64,000 nucleotides of DNA from Candidatus Electrothrix rattekaaiensis (lineage in GTDB: Bacteria > Desulfobacterota > Desulfobulbia > Desulfobulbales > Desulfobulbaceae): positions 237,960 to 301,959 of the forward strand of contig JAVQMD010000003.1 in assembly GCA_032595675.1 (NCBI GenBank). The letters are read 5' to 3'. The number at the start of each line of letters is the position of its first letter. The first letter of the stretch is position 1. Below, piece by piece: positions 16,843-25,897 of the stretch. Made by a program: the position numbers and the translations under genes. The notes beneath the pieces were generated by a model. The model was not told the origin of the DNA. It saw only the letters and a list, made by a program, of their open reading frames with translations, and made no database searches.

Positions 16843-17658
16843 ATGCGAAAATTACTCCTCACCCTCTTTATCGCCGCAGCCGCGCTGCTCTATGCCGCGC
16901 CGATCCTGTTCATGGTCTTTTCCAGCTTTAAGCCGGACAACGAAGTGCTGGTCGGCCTGACCAGCGGACGCTTTTTTGCCGCCGACCTGAGCTGGCAGAA
17001 CTACGCGGACGTGTTTGCGCGGGTCAGCTTTGGCCGCTACTTGTTCAACTCCCTGTTCATCACCCTGTCCGTGGTTCTGCTGGGCCTGGTCGTCAACTCG
17101 CTGGCCGGATACGCCTTTGCCCGCCTGCACTGGTTCGGCCATAAGGCCCTGTTCGGCCTGGTCCTGGCCCTGATGATCATCCCCTTTGAGGCCATTGCCG
17201 TGCCCATGTTTTACCAGATGAGCTACCTGGGCTGGCGGGACAGCTATCTGGTGCAGATTCTGCCCTTTGTTGCCAACGCCTTTTCCATCTACCTCTTTTA
17301 CACCTTTTTTATCGGCCTGCCCAAGGAGTTTGAAGAGGCGGCACGAGTGGACGGTGCAGGCACCTTCCGCATTTTCACCTCCCTGATCCTGCCCAACAGC
17401 AAGCCCGCCTTTGCCAGCGTCACCATCCTCACCTTTCTCATGCAGTGGGGCACCTTTCTCTGGCCGCTCATGGTGACCAGCGGCGAGCGGGTTCGGCCCC
17501 TGCCCGTGGCCGTGGCTCAGTTTCAGACCCTACCGCCCCTGCAATGGGGCGATATCATGGCCTTTGGCGTGATGATGGTTGCGCCGGTCATGGTTATTTT
17601 TCTCCTCTTTCAACGCTGGTTTGTCGCAGGCATCGCGGCCACTGGCACCAAAGGATAA
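16843..17658 (+). CDS. Sugar ABC transporter permease (MalG type)
   Basis: Second inner-membrane permease, 271 residues with six hydrophobic segments. The EAA loop is EEAARVDGAGTFRIFTSLIL (about residues 165-184). It forms a heterodimer with the permease at 13267 and is energised by the ATPase encoded 26 bases downstream. The end WFVAGIAATGTKG is the usual MalG-type tail. Confidence 0.94.
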   Translation: MRKLLLTLFIAAAALLYAAPILFMVFSSFKPDNEVLVGLTSGRFFAADLSWQNYADVFARVSFGRYLFNSLFITLSVVLLGLVVNSLAGYAFARLHWFGHKALFGLVLALMIIPFEAIAVPMFYQMSYLGWRDSYLVQILPFVANAFSIYLFYTFFIGLPKEFEEAARVDGAGTFRIFTSLILPNSKPAFASVTILTFLMQWGTFLWPLMVTSGERVRPLPVAVAQFQTLPPLQWGDIMAFGVMMVAPVMVIFLLFQRWFVAGIAATGTKG

Positions 17659-17684
17659 CACTCTGATAACCCACAGGATACGTT

Positions 17685-18812
17685 ATGGCAGATGTTGCAA
17701 TCAAAGAACTGGTCAAATCCTACGATAAAAAGTATATTATTCTGGATCATATCAATCTGGAGATCAAAGACGGCGAGCTGATGGTCTTTGTCGGCCCGTC
17801 AGGCTGCGGCAAATCCACCCTGCTGCGCATGATTGCCGGACTGGAGTCCATCACCGACGGCGAGATATCCATCAGCAACAGGCGGGTGAACAATCTGCCG
17901 CCCCAGCAGCGCAATATCGCGATGGTCTTCCAGAATTACGCCCTGTATCCACACATGAGCGTGCGGGATAATATGGCCTTCCCTTTGCAGATGCAGAAGA
18001 TGCCTGCTCAGGACATCACGAAGCAGGTGGAAACCGTGGCCGAGCAGCTGGACATCACCCCTCTACTGGACAAGAAGCCCAAGCAGCTCTCCGGCGGACA
18101 GCGACAGCGGGTGGCTATGGGGCGGGCCTTGGTGCGGGAGCCGCAGGTCTTTCTTATGGATGAACCGCTCTCCAACTTGGATGCCAAACTGCGGGTGCAG
18201 ATCCGTTCGGAGATCGCCACGATTCAGCGGCAGCTCGGCGTGACCACGGTCTATGTTACCCATGATCAGGTGGAGGCTATGACCCTGGGCCAGCGGGTTG
18301 CCGTGCTCAAGGACGGCATCCTCCAGCAGGTTGCCCCGCCGGATGAGCTGTACTCGCGCCCGGCCAACGTCTTTGTGGCCCAGTTTATCGGCAGTCCAGG
18401 CATGAATATCATCCCCTGCCGGATATCAGGAGGTGAACTGATTCTGCCGCTGGAACAAGAACCGGTGCGCTGGCTCTTGCCGGAAGCGATGCGGGTGCGG
18501 CTGGCAGAACTGCCACAGGATGAGGATCTTTGGCTCGGTCTCCGACCGGAAGCATTCAGTTTAAATTCGGAGGGAAAGGAAAACAGCCTGTCCCTACCCT
18601 GTCAGATCGTAGATGCGGAGTTCCTCGGCTATGAAACCCTGATCCGTTTTCAGCTAGGCAGCCCATTCATAACCGGACTGGATGTTGTTGAGCAAACTTT
18701 TACCGCCCGGATTTTTGAACAACTGAACTGCGCGATCGGAGACAAGATCGATTTGAGTGTGGACGCAGGAGCAGCCTGTTTTTTTGATCAGAGCGGGGCG
18801 GCTTTTCAGTAG
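17685..18812 (+). CDS. Sugar ABC transporter ATPase (UgpC/MsmK/MalK type)
   Basis: ATP-binding subunit of 375 residues. Walker A is GPSGCGKST (about 38-46), the Q-loop FQNYALYPHM, the signature LSGGQRQRVAMGRA, Walker B VFLMDEPLSNLD and the switch His in YVTHDQ. A C-terminal OB-type (TOBE) region from about residue 240 is typical of the carbohydrate class (LGLRPEAF). It closes the transporter operon that begins with the binding protein at 11930. Confidence 0.95.
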   Translation: MADVAIKELVKSYDKKYIILDHINLEIKDGELMVFVGPSGCGKSTLLRMIAGLESITDGEISISNRRVNNLPPQQRNIAMVFQNYALYPHMSVRDNMAFPLQMQKMPAQDITKQVETVAEQLDITPLLDKKPKQLSGGQRQRVAMGRALVREPQVFLMDEPLSNLDAKLRVQIRSEIATIQRQLGVTTVYVTHDQVEAMTLGQRVAVLKDGILQQVAPPDELYSRPANVFVAQFIGSPGMNIIPCRISGGELILPLEQEPVRWLLPEAMRVRLAELPQDEDLWLGLRPEAFSLNSEGKENSLSLPCQIVDAEFLGYETLIRFQLGSPFITGLDVVEQTFTARIFEQLNCAIGDKIDLSVDAGAACFFDQSGAAFQ

Positions 18813-19036
18813 CAAGGCTGAGTTATCTTTAACTCTTCTCCTGTAATCTTTCCGCAGAGAAAGTATGATCTATCGGCAATCCGGAAAGCATCACAAAGGC
18901 TAAAGAGAACCTCCTCGCCACTGTACTATGAGCAGGGAGGTCTCCAGCGGGTGGCAGATCTCGACGATTACACATGAAAATTATTTGAGAAGAACATTCG
19001 GCAAAGTTTGAAATAAGCAGAAAAGGACAAAAGATC

Positions 19037-19387
19037 ATGCAAGAACGGGACTATTTCGGAAGACGCAGCTATGAAAGGAAAGGAGTTCAAGGGTATCAGG
19101 CCATTATTAAAGATAAAAATATCACATACAACGCAGATGTCAGGGATGTATCTCTCGGAGGAGTACGTTTATTGAATATATCAAAAGAATTTTTCGTCAG
19201 AAGAAAAATCTACGATGTGAAAATATCAGCAGAACATGATGAAAATTCGTACTATATCAAAATATGGCCGATCTGGAAGATAGAACATAATAATGATATG
19301 TTTGAAATAGGTTTTACAATTTCTAATTTTTCAACAGAATGGAAAAATTTTATCGATAAAATCAGTGCAAAGAAGGTGCCTATATAA
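19037..19387 (+). CDS. PilZ-domain protein
   Basis: A 116-residue single-domain PilZ protein. The RRSYERKG stretch gives the basic RxxxR motif (residues 10-15) and VRDVSLGGVRL is a full DxSxxG motif, so c-di-GMP binding is likely. The start ATG 19037 has AAAGGAC nine bases upstream. It is similar in size and end to the PilZ protein at 2272. Possible c-di-GMP source and sink in the window are the GGDEF protein at 24159 and the HD-GYP protein at 60478. Confidence 0.82.
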   Translation: MQERDYFGRRSYERKGVQGYQAIIKDKNITYNADVRDVSLGGVRLLNISKEFFVRRKIYDVKISAEHDENSYYIKIWPIWKIEHNNDMFEIGFTISNFSTEWKNFIDKISAKKVPI

Positions 19388-19591
19388 AGACACTATAAGA
19401 ATTATGCGAAGCAGAGCCGGGCAGGGTGCGGCCTTTGTACTGAAAATGGTGCATAGTATGCTGCCTACAAGGCTTCTTTTTCGTATCATAACAAAAGAAG
19501 TTAATTCTACTCCGATCCCTTTTATTTCAGCGTCTTGATCACCTGCCTAAAGGAAAACTGGATTTATGCCTTATAGCACCGTACAAACAGA

Positions 19592-20776
19592 CTAACTATC
19601 AAATTGATTTTGGGTTCTTAAACAAAATTTCACTAACATCAACATGACTGGCACTTCAATTAATACTCCAACAACTGTTGCCAAGGCTGCGCCAGACGAA
19701 AGCCCAAAAAGCATGGTCGAAGTGGCAATTGCCACTTCAAAATGATTAGAAGCTCCAATCATGGCAGCCGGTGCAGCATCTGCATATGGTAACTTCATAA
19801 ATTTAGCAGCAAAATAACCAAGTGCAAAAATAAAAATAGTTTGGATAAAAAGGGGAACAGCAATCCAAAGAATAGTGAGCGGGTTGCTCAAAATAACCTC
19901 ACCCTTGAAGCTAAACAAGAGAACAAGTGTTGTCAGGAGGGCAATAATGGTCAGAGGAGTAAGCACATGAAGGAATTTCTCTTCAAACCATTTTTTGCCT
20001 TTTGCACTTATTATCCATAATCTTGATATATATCCGGTTACAAGTGGTAGCGCAACATAGGTTGAAATAGAAAGCAGGAGTGCTTGCCAGGGAACAGGAA
20101 GCCTGCCTACACCGAGTAGAAAACCACCCAGAACGCCGTAGAGTATAAGCATTGTCAAAGAATTGATGGCTACCATGACCAAAGTTAGACCGTCATTGCC
20201 ACGAGATAAATAACCCCAGACCAATACCATAGCCGTACATGGGGCAATACCCAGGAGAATACATCCCGCCAAGTAACTACGCCATAAAGGTATCTCAAGC
20301 ATTTTAACGCCTTCGGATAAAACTACGACCCCTGCTCCATGCATGGTGCCCACAGGTAGGTCTAGGCCGAACGGCATTTTCACTAAATCAGTGGCATCCG
20401 GGCCAATGAATTGATTAAACAGCACACCAAGAAATAAAAGAGCAATGCCATACATTGTAAAAGGTTTGATGGCCCAATTTAAAAAAAGAGTTAAAAAAAC
20501 GGGCTTGCCATTTTTACTGGCTTTGATGACCTCGCTAAAGTCAATTTTGACCATAATCGGGTACATCATGAAAAATAGGCAAATCGCAATGGGGATCGAA
20601 ACTACTGGTGCTCCGTTAACTGAGATAGACATGTTGTCGAGAGTTTTTGCAAAATTGGGTGCCATTTTTCCTAAGAAGATGCCGCCGATTATGCATATTC
20701 CCACCCATAAAGTGAGAAAACGCTCAAAAACACTACTCATTTGCCTATCTTCGACAGGATGTTTTTTGTTTTTCAT
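19592..20776 (-). CDS. acr3: ACR3-family arsenite efflux transporter
   Basis: Inner-membrane carrier of 394 residues with ten hydrophobic segments that exports arsenite (possibly antimonite). The family signatures are present: the conserved Cys in [19 protein letters not shown] (helix 4) and [14 protein letters not shown] in helix 9. The opening [20 protein letters not shown] is typical. No arsR or arsC lies next to it, so it is a lone resistance gene here. The start may be ATG 20776 or the Met 12 codons later (MSSVFERF), since neither has a strong ribosome-binding site. Confidence 0.93.
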   Translation of the reverse strand: MKNKKHPVEDRQMSSVFERFLTLWVGICIIGGIFLGKMAPNFAKTLDNMSISVNGAPVVSIPIAICLFFMMYPIMVKIDFSEVIKASKNGKPVFLTLFLNWAIKPFTMYGIALLFLGVLFNQFIGPDATDLVKMPFGLDLPVGTMHGAGVVVLSEGVKMLEIPLWRSYLAGCILLGIAPCTAMVLVWGYLSRGNDGLTLVMVAINSLTMLILYGVLGGFLLGVGRLPVPWQALLLSISTYVALPLVTGYISRLWIISAKGKKWFEEKFLHVLTPLTIIALLTTLVLLFSFKGEVILSNPLTILWIAVPLFIQTIFIFALGYFAAKFMKLPYADAAPAAMIGASNHFEVAIATSTMLFGLSSGAALATVVGVLIEVPVMLMLVKFCLRTQNQFDS

Positions 20777-21240
20777 TTCAATTCTATAGTTGTTGGTTTG
20801 GGTGTGCCGAACAGTATGGATAACCTGAAATCGGGACAGGATATCAACAGTTATTCATTAATAACATGGAAAATTAATCAATTGCCAGTAATACAATCGA
20901 TAAACATAAAAATATTCACAAAGCAAGGATAAACTCACCGTTGTAATAAAAAAAATGTATCCACCCCGGATCACACTCCATTTCCAAACCGCGCAGCCGT
21001 GCGGGGTTGCGGAGGGGTAGTGTTCACTTGTAACATGTTTCAGCATGCTCACGATAGGCATGAAAACAAGCATTCCAGAATCCGGAGATATCTGAATGTG
21101 TATTCCGTTTTTTTTGATAAAAGCGGAACGGCCCTGCTCAATTAAAGAGGGCCCCCCCCTTTGCAGAATAGTTCATATTATGGTAGATTTTATTGCGACA
21201 GTGAAAAGTCTATGATGAACATGAATTAAATTGGATTGGT
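20777..21240. other. Intergenic region upstream of acr3
   Basis: About 460 bases between divergent genes. A hairpin GGCCCT/AGGGCC (21130-21153) followed by C and T runs is the clearest structure. Short open frames on either strand have no ribosome-binding site or family match. The acr3 promoter presumably lies here, but I cannot point to it. Confidence 0.35.
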
Positions 21241-21477
21241 ATGAAGAATGATCAGTGTACTATTTTAAAGGAGTTAATAGATGGGCAGGCCGTTGAATGG
21301 CCTGATAATTCAGCGGAACGATCAGGCTTAAAGCAACAGCTGGATAATATGAAGGATGAAGGGCTTGTCAATGTGACCTATACAAGCCTAGGGTCTTCCG
21401 AAGATGTGAAAAACATAGCATATGTATCCGTCAGTCTGACTCCAGAAGGTCGCCTAACCGGAGAGGATGAGTGTTAG
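21241..21477 (+). CDS. Small hypothetical protein
   Basis: A 78-residue acidic protein with no family I recognise. The order (ILKELIDGQAVEWPDNSAERSGLKQQLDNMKDEGLVNVTYTSLG...VSLTPEGR) looks like a small winged-helix or helical domain: two helices, a beta pair and a TPEGR end like that of MarR/PadR-type folds. There is no clear ribosome-binding site before ATG 21241. It ends 82 bases before the SH3 protein gene on the same strand. Confidence 0.45.
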   Translation: MKNDQCTILKELIDGQAVEWPDNSAERSGLKQQLDNMKDEGLVNVTYTSLGSSEDVKNIAYVSVSLTPEGRLTGEDEC

Positions 21478-21559
21478 GCAAGGGAATTCAGAAAAAAAAG
21501 CGATTCCTTCTTACCCGCACATCAACAACGGAAAAATAGATCGATAGAACAGCAGAGAT

Positions 21560-22054
21560 ATGAAGTATAGTAAAAAACAACGCTTTCGTGCGCTCAAAAA
21601 AGCATCCTTTCTCCTTCTCCTGAGTTTTGTTGTCCTGAGCAGTATAGGGATAGAATCGGCTGCTGCAAGAATGGTTGCCGTGAAGAGCGATAATGTCAAT
21701 ATGCGCTCCGGGCCGGGCCTGAAGAAAAAAGTTATCTGGAAACTCAGTGCTGGCTTTCCGCTCAAGGTCTTGAAAAGATCAGGGAACTGGCTCAAGGTGA
21801 AGGATTTTGAGAACACGGTCGGATGGGTGCATAAGAATGTGGTCAACCGTTCAGGGCACATGATCGTAAAAGCGCAAAAGAACAGTAAGGGAAAAATCAA
21901 CATACGCAGCAGACCCGGCACAAAGTCGAAAATTATCGCCAAAGCCTATTACGGTGTTGTGTTCAGGACCGTTGAGCAACGCAAAGGTTGGGCTAAAGTT
22001 CGGCGCGGCAAGGTGACCGGCTGGATCAAACGTTCATTGCTGTGGGGATTTTGA
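21560..22054 (+). CDS. Exported protein with two bacterial SH3 domains
   Basis: A basic 164-residue protein. The signal segment SFLLLLSFVVLSSIGIESAAA (in part, about 15-35) leads into two SH3b domains. The first is VKSDNVNMRSGPGLKKKVIW... to VGWVHKNVV (about 40-90), the second INIRSRPGTKSKIIAK... to VTGWIKRSLLW (about 112-160). Such domains bind cell-wall or other peptides in the periplasm. No catalytic domain is attached. Confidence 0.85.
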   Translation: MKYSKKQRFRALKKASFLLLLSFVVLSSIGIESAAARMVAVKSDNVNMRSGPGLKKKVIWKLSAGFPLKVLKRSGNWLKVKDFENTVGWVHKNVVNRSGHMIVKAQKNSKGKINIRSRPGTKSKIIAKAYYGVVFRTVEQRKGWAKVRRGKVTGWIKRSLLWGF

Positions 22055-22230
22055 CGCAAGCACAAGCACTACGGGCAGGCGAATCAGTACGGTAGAGGTG
22101 GGCAATATTTCGTTCTTCCAAATCTATTCTGATGAAAAAACTGCCGCGTTGCCAACAACGTTTTTTACGTTATTGCCCGTCCCCCCAAAAACGTTCTGGA
22201 AGGGGGGGCGCATTATTACCCCGAGTTTTT

Positions 22231-22632
22231 TCAGTACGATCCATAAGCGTTCTTGTGCCGTTGCTGTTCTATAGCCGTAGGGGCACAGAGATCTACCGTA
22301 CTGCTACTCATATGCCGTTCCCTCCATTCCTCCTCATATATTGTTGAATAATCATCATGAATGCAGGTGACGTTGCAATTGTGAGGTTGTGCCGATTGTG
22401 CCGATTGTGCAGATTGTGCAGATGTGGAGAAAGGTCGTTGCACTTGCTTGCCCTCTGGATCTTTCTTATTATCATCAATAAAGACAAGGTACAAGGTAAA
22501 GAGTATGAGAAGGCCTGCTATTGTTGCCAGCGGTGCGAGGTCGCTCTTTGAGTTACTTGAGAGACCGGCGAGGCGACCAATCAACAGCGGCATAACAACG
22601 ATAAATAAGAGTAAGAATAAGAGCGTCTTCAT
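22231..22632 (-). CDS. Small membrane protein with a Ser-Ala-Gln repeat
   Basis: A 133-residue frame with two N-terminal hydrophobic segments (about 3-20 and 34-52), then a SAQ tripeptide repeat (four copies, from a 9-base DNA repeat) and a Cys-containing tail. No family recognised. The membrane segments and low shadowing by other frames support a real gene, but there is no clear ribosome-binding site and the DNA is repeat-bearing. Confidence 0.4.
   Translation of the reverse strand: MKTLLFLLLFIVVMPLLIGRLAGLSSNSKSDLAPLATIAGLLILFTLYLVFIDDNKKDPEGKQVQRPFSTSAQSAQSAQSAQPHNCNVTCIHDDYSTIYEEEWRERHMSSSTVDLCAPTAIEQQRHKNAYGSY
22386..22425. repeat. 9-bp microsatellite (GATTGTGCC/A), four copies
   Basis: Four near-identical copies of a 9-base unit lie inside the small membrane protein frame. 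They give the SAQ tripeptide repeat on the minus strand and keep the frame when the copy number changes. Confidence 0.7.
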
Positions 22633-22916
22633 TATTGGAAAAGAAGATAAGAAAAGGGTTCCTCATAACGACCTAAGTGCCTTGATCGGCAGGGCTATCA
22701 TCCCGATAGGAGCCATTACTCGCCAGTATTTTTGTCGTACCTGCGTGGTGCTCTTGTTGCTTGATTGTCGATTCTGGAGAAGATGACACGGAAAGTAAAT
22801 AAGTTATGATTACTTATAAAGTGCTAACCATAAAAATGGCGATTAGGCAAGGAGAAGTTTTCTGTTGCCATGAAAGAATGGGGGTATATCGGGATGAAAG
22901 GACGGGTGGTCGGGTC

Positions 22917-22952
22917 AAAAAAAAACCGGGTATGTGCAACGCACATACCCGG
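22917..22952 (-). terminator. Strong rho-independent terminator (minus strand)
   Basis: A perfect 12-bp GC-rich stem with a 3-base loop is followed on the minus strand by T9. It has no protein gene immediately upstream on that strand, which leads to the small-RNA proposal. Confidence 0.75.
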
Positions 22953-22985
22953 CCAAGACAAAGAGGATAATCAAGAACCCTTACT
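22917..22985 (-). ncRNA. Candidate small RNA with its own promoter and terminator
   Basis: On the minus strand a -35 TTGACT (23014-23019) and a -10 TATCCT (22991-22996) are spaced by exactly 17 bases. Transcription would begin near 22985. About 35 bases on, a perfect 12-bp hairpin (CCGGGTATGTGC, loop GTT, and its complement; 22926-22952) is followed by nine T, a strong terminator. The product would be about 68 bases with no ORF. A second hairpin (ATCAAG/CTTGAT) may form at the 5' end. No gene on this strand ends here, so the terminator is otherwise unexplained. Confidence 0.45.
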
Positions 22986-22990
22986 TGATA

Positions 22991-23019
22991 AGGATAATAA
23001 AATTTAAAAAGAAAGTCAA
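22991..23019 (-). promoter_or_regulatory. Sigma-70-like promoter for the candidate small RNA
   Basis: TTGACT and TATCCT are spaced by 17 bases on the minus strand and lie about 40-70 bases before a strong terminator. The -10 matches the consensus at four of six positions. Confidence 0.45.
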
Positions 23020-23172
23020 GTTTCACATAACATTTCCTGATCGCGCCACCTCAGCATATACCGCGCAGTGCCACCATTTACTTTCTGTCCCAGCTTAAGT
23101 TGGTAGCCAAACAAAGCCCAAACAAAGCAATGTTACCCATGTCTCTCATTCATTAGCCTGCTAAAAAAAATC

Positions 23173-24162
23173 ATGAACAGATATACCGGTCTTCTTATCC
23201 TCTTCCTGTTCCTCCCTCCCCTTGAAGCCTGTGCCTCCTGGCAAAACCATCAGAATGCGCCCCGTTTGCTTGCATCTGAGCCTATTGAACCGAAACATGT
23301 CTATACACTGGCCCGGCTGGTGGATGAAGAAACACAGTCCATCCGCTACATAATGGGCGTAACGAAGGTCAACGACACCTTATTGCAGGTGGCTAACGCC
23401 GAACCCAGAGAGGTCTATTTTCAAGCTGTTAACCTGTACGGCAAAATCAGCCGACTGCATCATAACCTCACGGCCCGATCCATCTCGGATCATGACCTGC
23501 CAACAACAGAACAGTATATTTGCCCCGCAGATGTCTGGGCCATCCTTGCCGTTGTTCTGGCTCAGCTCGACGAAATAAAGGAAGAATACGGCATAACCAC
23601 CTGTGCCCCTTTTCCGGTGGTAGAAGAAAACAGAGTTCCTACAGACGTCTATCAATCCCTTTTACTGACTATCCGCCAAATCAACCAGATGCTCCAGGAG
23701 CAGCCCTACACCCACAGCGATGTCTACCAGGAAGTTTCCACGGCTCTCTACTGCTCGTTAAATATTTATAACACCCTTCCCGGCATGCAAATGCAAAAGA
23801 TGCCAGTATTTCAGCCTAGCAAAACAGCGGAAGATGTTTTTGCCGAGCTGATCAAGACCTATCAGACCACCCGAAATATCATGCTGACCTCCGGCTTCAA
23901 GATGCTGGACTTATCCACAACAGTGCCGTCTCCGGACATCAAACCTGGAGACATTTATGACCTAGCGGTTCTGATCACTTCGGAGCTCAAATTTCTCCAT
24001 TCCAAGGCTGCCGCTGAAAAAAACATCCACGATGCCGCCTACCCTGGAATAAAATTCCCGTCCCACGTCCTCCAACGCCTGATCTATCTCCATAATCATC
24101 TCCAAATCATTCTGAAAGAAGTCCAAAAAAATCCTCTCTGGATCAGTGGGCAACAACCATGA
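23173..24162 (+). CDS. Exported repeat protein encoded with a diguanylate cyclase
   Basis: A 329-residue protein with an N-terminal signal (LLILFLFLPPLEACAS, possibly a lipoprotein with Cys 20). The rest is about seven copies of a helical unit of ~40 residues that begin P-x-D/E-V-Y/W: PREVYFQAV, PADVWAILA, PTDVYQSLL, HSDVYQEVS, AEDVFAELI, PGDIYDLAV, PSHVLQRLI. I do not know the family. The stop overlaps the start of the GGDEF gene by 4 bases, so the two are translated together. This points to a periplasmic partner that senses or signals to the cyclase. Confidence 0.65.
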   Translation: MNRYTGLLILFLFLPPLEACASWQNHQNAPRLLASEPIEPKHVYTLARLVDEETQSIRYIMGVTKVNDTLLQVANAEPREVYFQAVNLYGKISRLHHNLTARSISDHDLPTTEQYICPADVWAILAVVLAQLDEIKEEYGITTCAPFPVVEENRVPTDVYQSLLLTIRQINQMLQEQPYTHSDVYQEVSTALYCSLNIYNTLPGMQMQKMPVFQPSKTAEDVFAELIKTYQTTRNIMLTSGFKMLDLSTTVPSPDIKPGDIYDLAVLITSELKFLHSKAAAEKNIHDAAYPGIKFPSHVLQRLIYLHNHLQIILKEVQKNPLWISGQQP

Positions 24163-25712
24163 GCCCAAAGCATAAAGCGACCATAGAGTCCTTCAGAAAA
24201 CAGTTACGGAAAACGTACATATTTATCTCCATCCAGTTCTCTGTCACTATCTTTATCGGAATTCTGGCTCTTGTCAGCATAAGCTGCTTAGCCAGAGAGC
24301 ATTTGAATCAGGTCGGCCCTCTTGTCACTACGGTCAATCAATTGCTCAAAGGAGTCGACGACACCATGCTTCTTCTTGATGAGTGGATGCTCACCGGACC
24401 GGAGGAAAATAAGAAGAAACGGGAAGAAATCTGGGATGCAGTTATCTACCCCACAGTCCGACAGCTGCATATGCAATTTGAAGGCTCTGAGGAGGCAAAT
24501 ATTTCCCTGCTCCAAAGCCTCCAATATCTCCAAACAGAGCAATGGATTACCGAGGATCTGGCGCATACCCAGGGAAATGATCAGGCTCTTAACCTCTACC
24601 TGATTACAATTCATGACATTGAACAAAAAATTTTTTCAGTCATCACCCAGATAATGCAGCTGGTCTCTTCCGAGTATAAAAACGATCAAAACCACCAAGA
24701 CATCTTACCACTCCTCACCTCTTCAGCTAATACAAGAGGGTTTTTCTCTATTTCTGGCACAAATCTCCTGCAATTTTTCCTCACCGGATCGAAAGACAGC
24801 GAAAAAGATTTCAGAAAAAACCTTGCCACGGCAAGAAACAGCCTGACCAACCTCAAAATATCTCGCGGTCTTTCTGAAGAAGAGACAGAACTGATCAACA
24901 CGCTGATGAAACTCTTTTCCCGATATAATGATCATACAGATAAGGCCATCCAACTGCGCCACTCCCCCAGATGGAACTTGGCAATATATAACTATATCAA
25001 TACGCTTGAACCTCTCCGAAAGAAGGTAAGTAACGAACTGAACCTAATGTTGAAAAACGGAACAGAGATGCTTCGGAAGTCATCAACCCGGCTCATGCGC
25101 TTCGGCTATCTCGTCATCCTGCTGACCACACTTGTCGGGGCCGTGACCGCCTTCCTGATCATCCTGCGTGCCCGCAGAGATATCCGCCTTGCCGGAGAGC
25201 TTGAAGAAAGTATCCACCAGCATACCTCAAAACTGGAAATACTCTCCAAGACAGATCAACTCACCGGACTCTACAACCGTCGGGCGATGATATCCCTACT
25301 GAATCAGGAACTCAACAACACACTCCTGAACAACCAGTCCCTGTCCTTTGTCTATTTTGACGTTGACAAGTTCAAACATATCAATGATATCCAAGGACAT
25401 ATTGTCGGCGATCAAATCCTGCAGAAAGTAGCTGATGCCCTCCGGGCAAGTATTCGGAAGACAGATTTCCCCTGCCGATACGGAGGGGATGAATTCTGTA
25501 TCATTCTGCCGGGATGTACCTGCGAAAACGCCAGAAAAATCTGCGACCAACTGATTACGATCTTCAGCAAGGAAGCACCCGGGGTATCTCTGAGTATCGG
25601 CATCACCGAGGTGGAGCCCTCGGGCCATATGGAGACAGAACAGCTTATTAAACTGACTGACCAAAAAATGTACTTAGGAAAAAAGGAAGATGGATTTCAG
25701 GTTAACTGCTGA
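24159..25712 (+). CDS. Membrane-bound diguanylate cyclase (GGDEF)
   Basis: Makes c-di-GMP from two GTP. The protein has 517 residues: a membrane helix near 20-45, a helical periplasmic sensor (about 46-308), a second helix near 310-335, a short coiled linker, and a GGDEF domain. The active-site loop is an intact GGDEF (442-446). A product-inhibition I-site, RKTD, lies five residues before it, as in active, feedback-controlled cyclases. The sensor has the four-helix-bundle look of chemoreceptor-like domains. The gene overlaps the repeat protein gene (ATGA), which probably supplies the extracytoplasmic signal. No EAL domain is attached. Confidence 0.92.
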   Translation: MSPKHKATIESFRKQLRKTYIFISIQFSVTIFIGILALVSISCLAREHLNQVGPLVTTVNQLLKGVDDTMLLLDEWMLTGPEENKKKREEIWDAVIYPTVRQLHMQFEGSEEANISLLQSLQYLQTEQWITEDLAHTQGNDQALNLYLITIHDIEQKIFSVITQIMQLVSSEYKNDQNHQDILPLLTSSANTRGFFSISGTNLLQFFLTGSKDSEKDFRKNLATARNSLTNLKISRGLSEEETELINTLMKLFSRYNDHTDKAIQLRHSPRWNLAIYNYINTLEPLRKKVSNELNLMLKNGTEMLRKSSTRLMRFGYLVILLTTLVGAVTAFLIILRARRDIRLAGELEESIHQHTSKLEILSKTDQLTGLYNRRAMISLLNQELNNTLLNNQSLSFVYFDVDKFKHINDIQGHIVGDQILQKVADALRASIRKTDFPCRYGGDEFCIILPGCTCENARKICDQLITIFSKEAPGVSLSIGITEVEPSGHMETEQLIKLTDQKMYLGKKEDGFQVNC

Positions 25713-25897
25713 ATCCGAGCGGAGACTTGATCCCCTTTCACCTCACACAATTCTCGAAAAACTCAGAAAACCTGACAAAAATGTATTTATTTCCGTTTCC
25801 TCTTGACATAGGACAAAAACAGGAGAAATATAGCCTACCATAGATGAAAAATTCCGGCAAATCCGGTTGAATTATCACTTTATAATCAGGGAGTACC

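Noticed and set aside
20858..21073. 71-residue frame upstream of acr3 (minus)
   Set aside because: Mostly hydrophobic by chance, no start signal, no family pattern.
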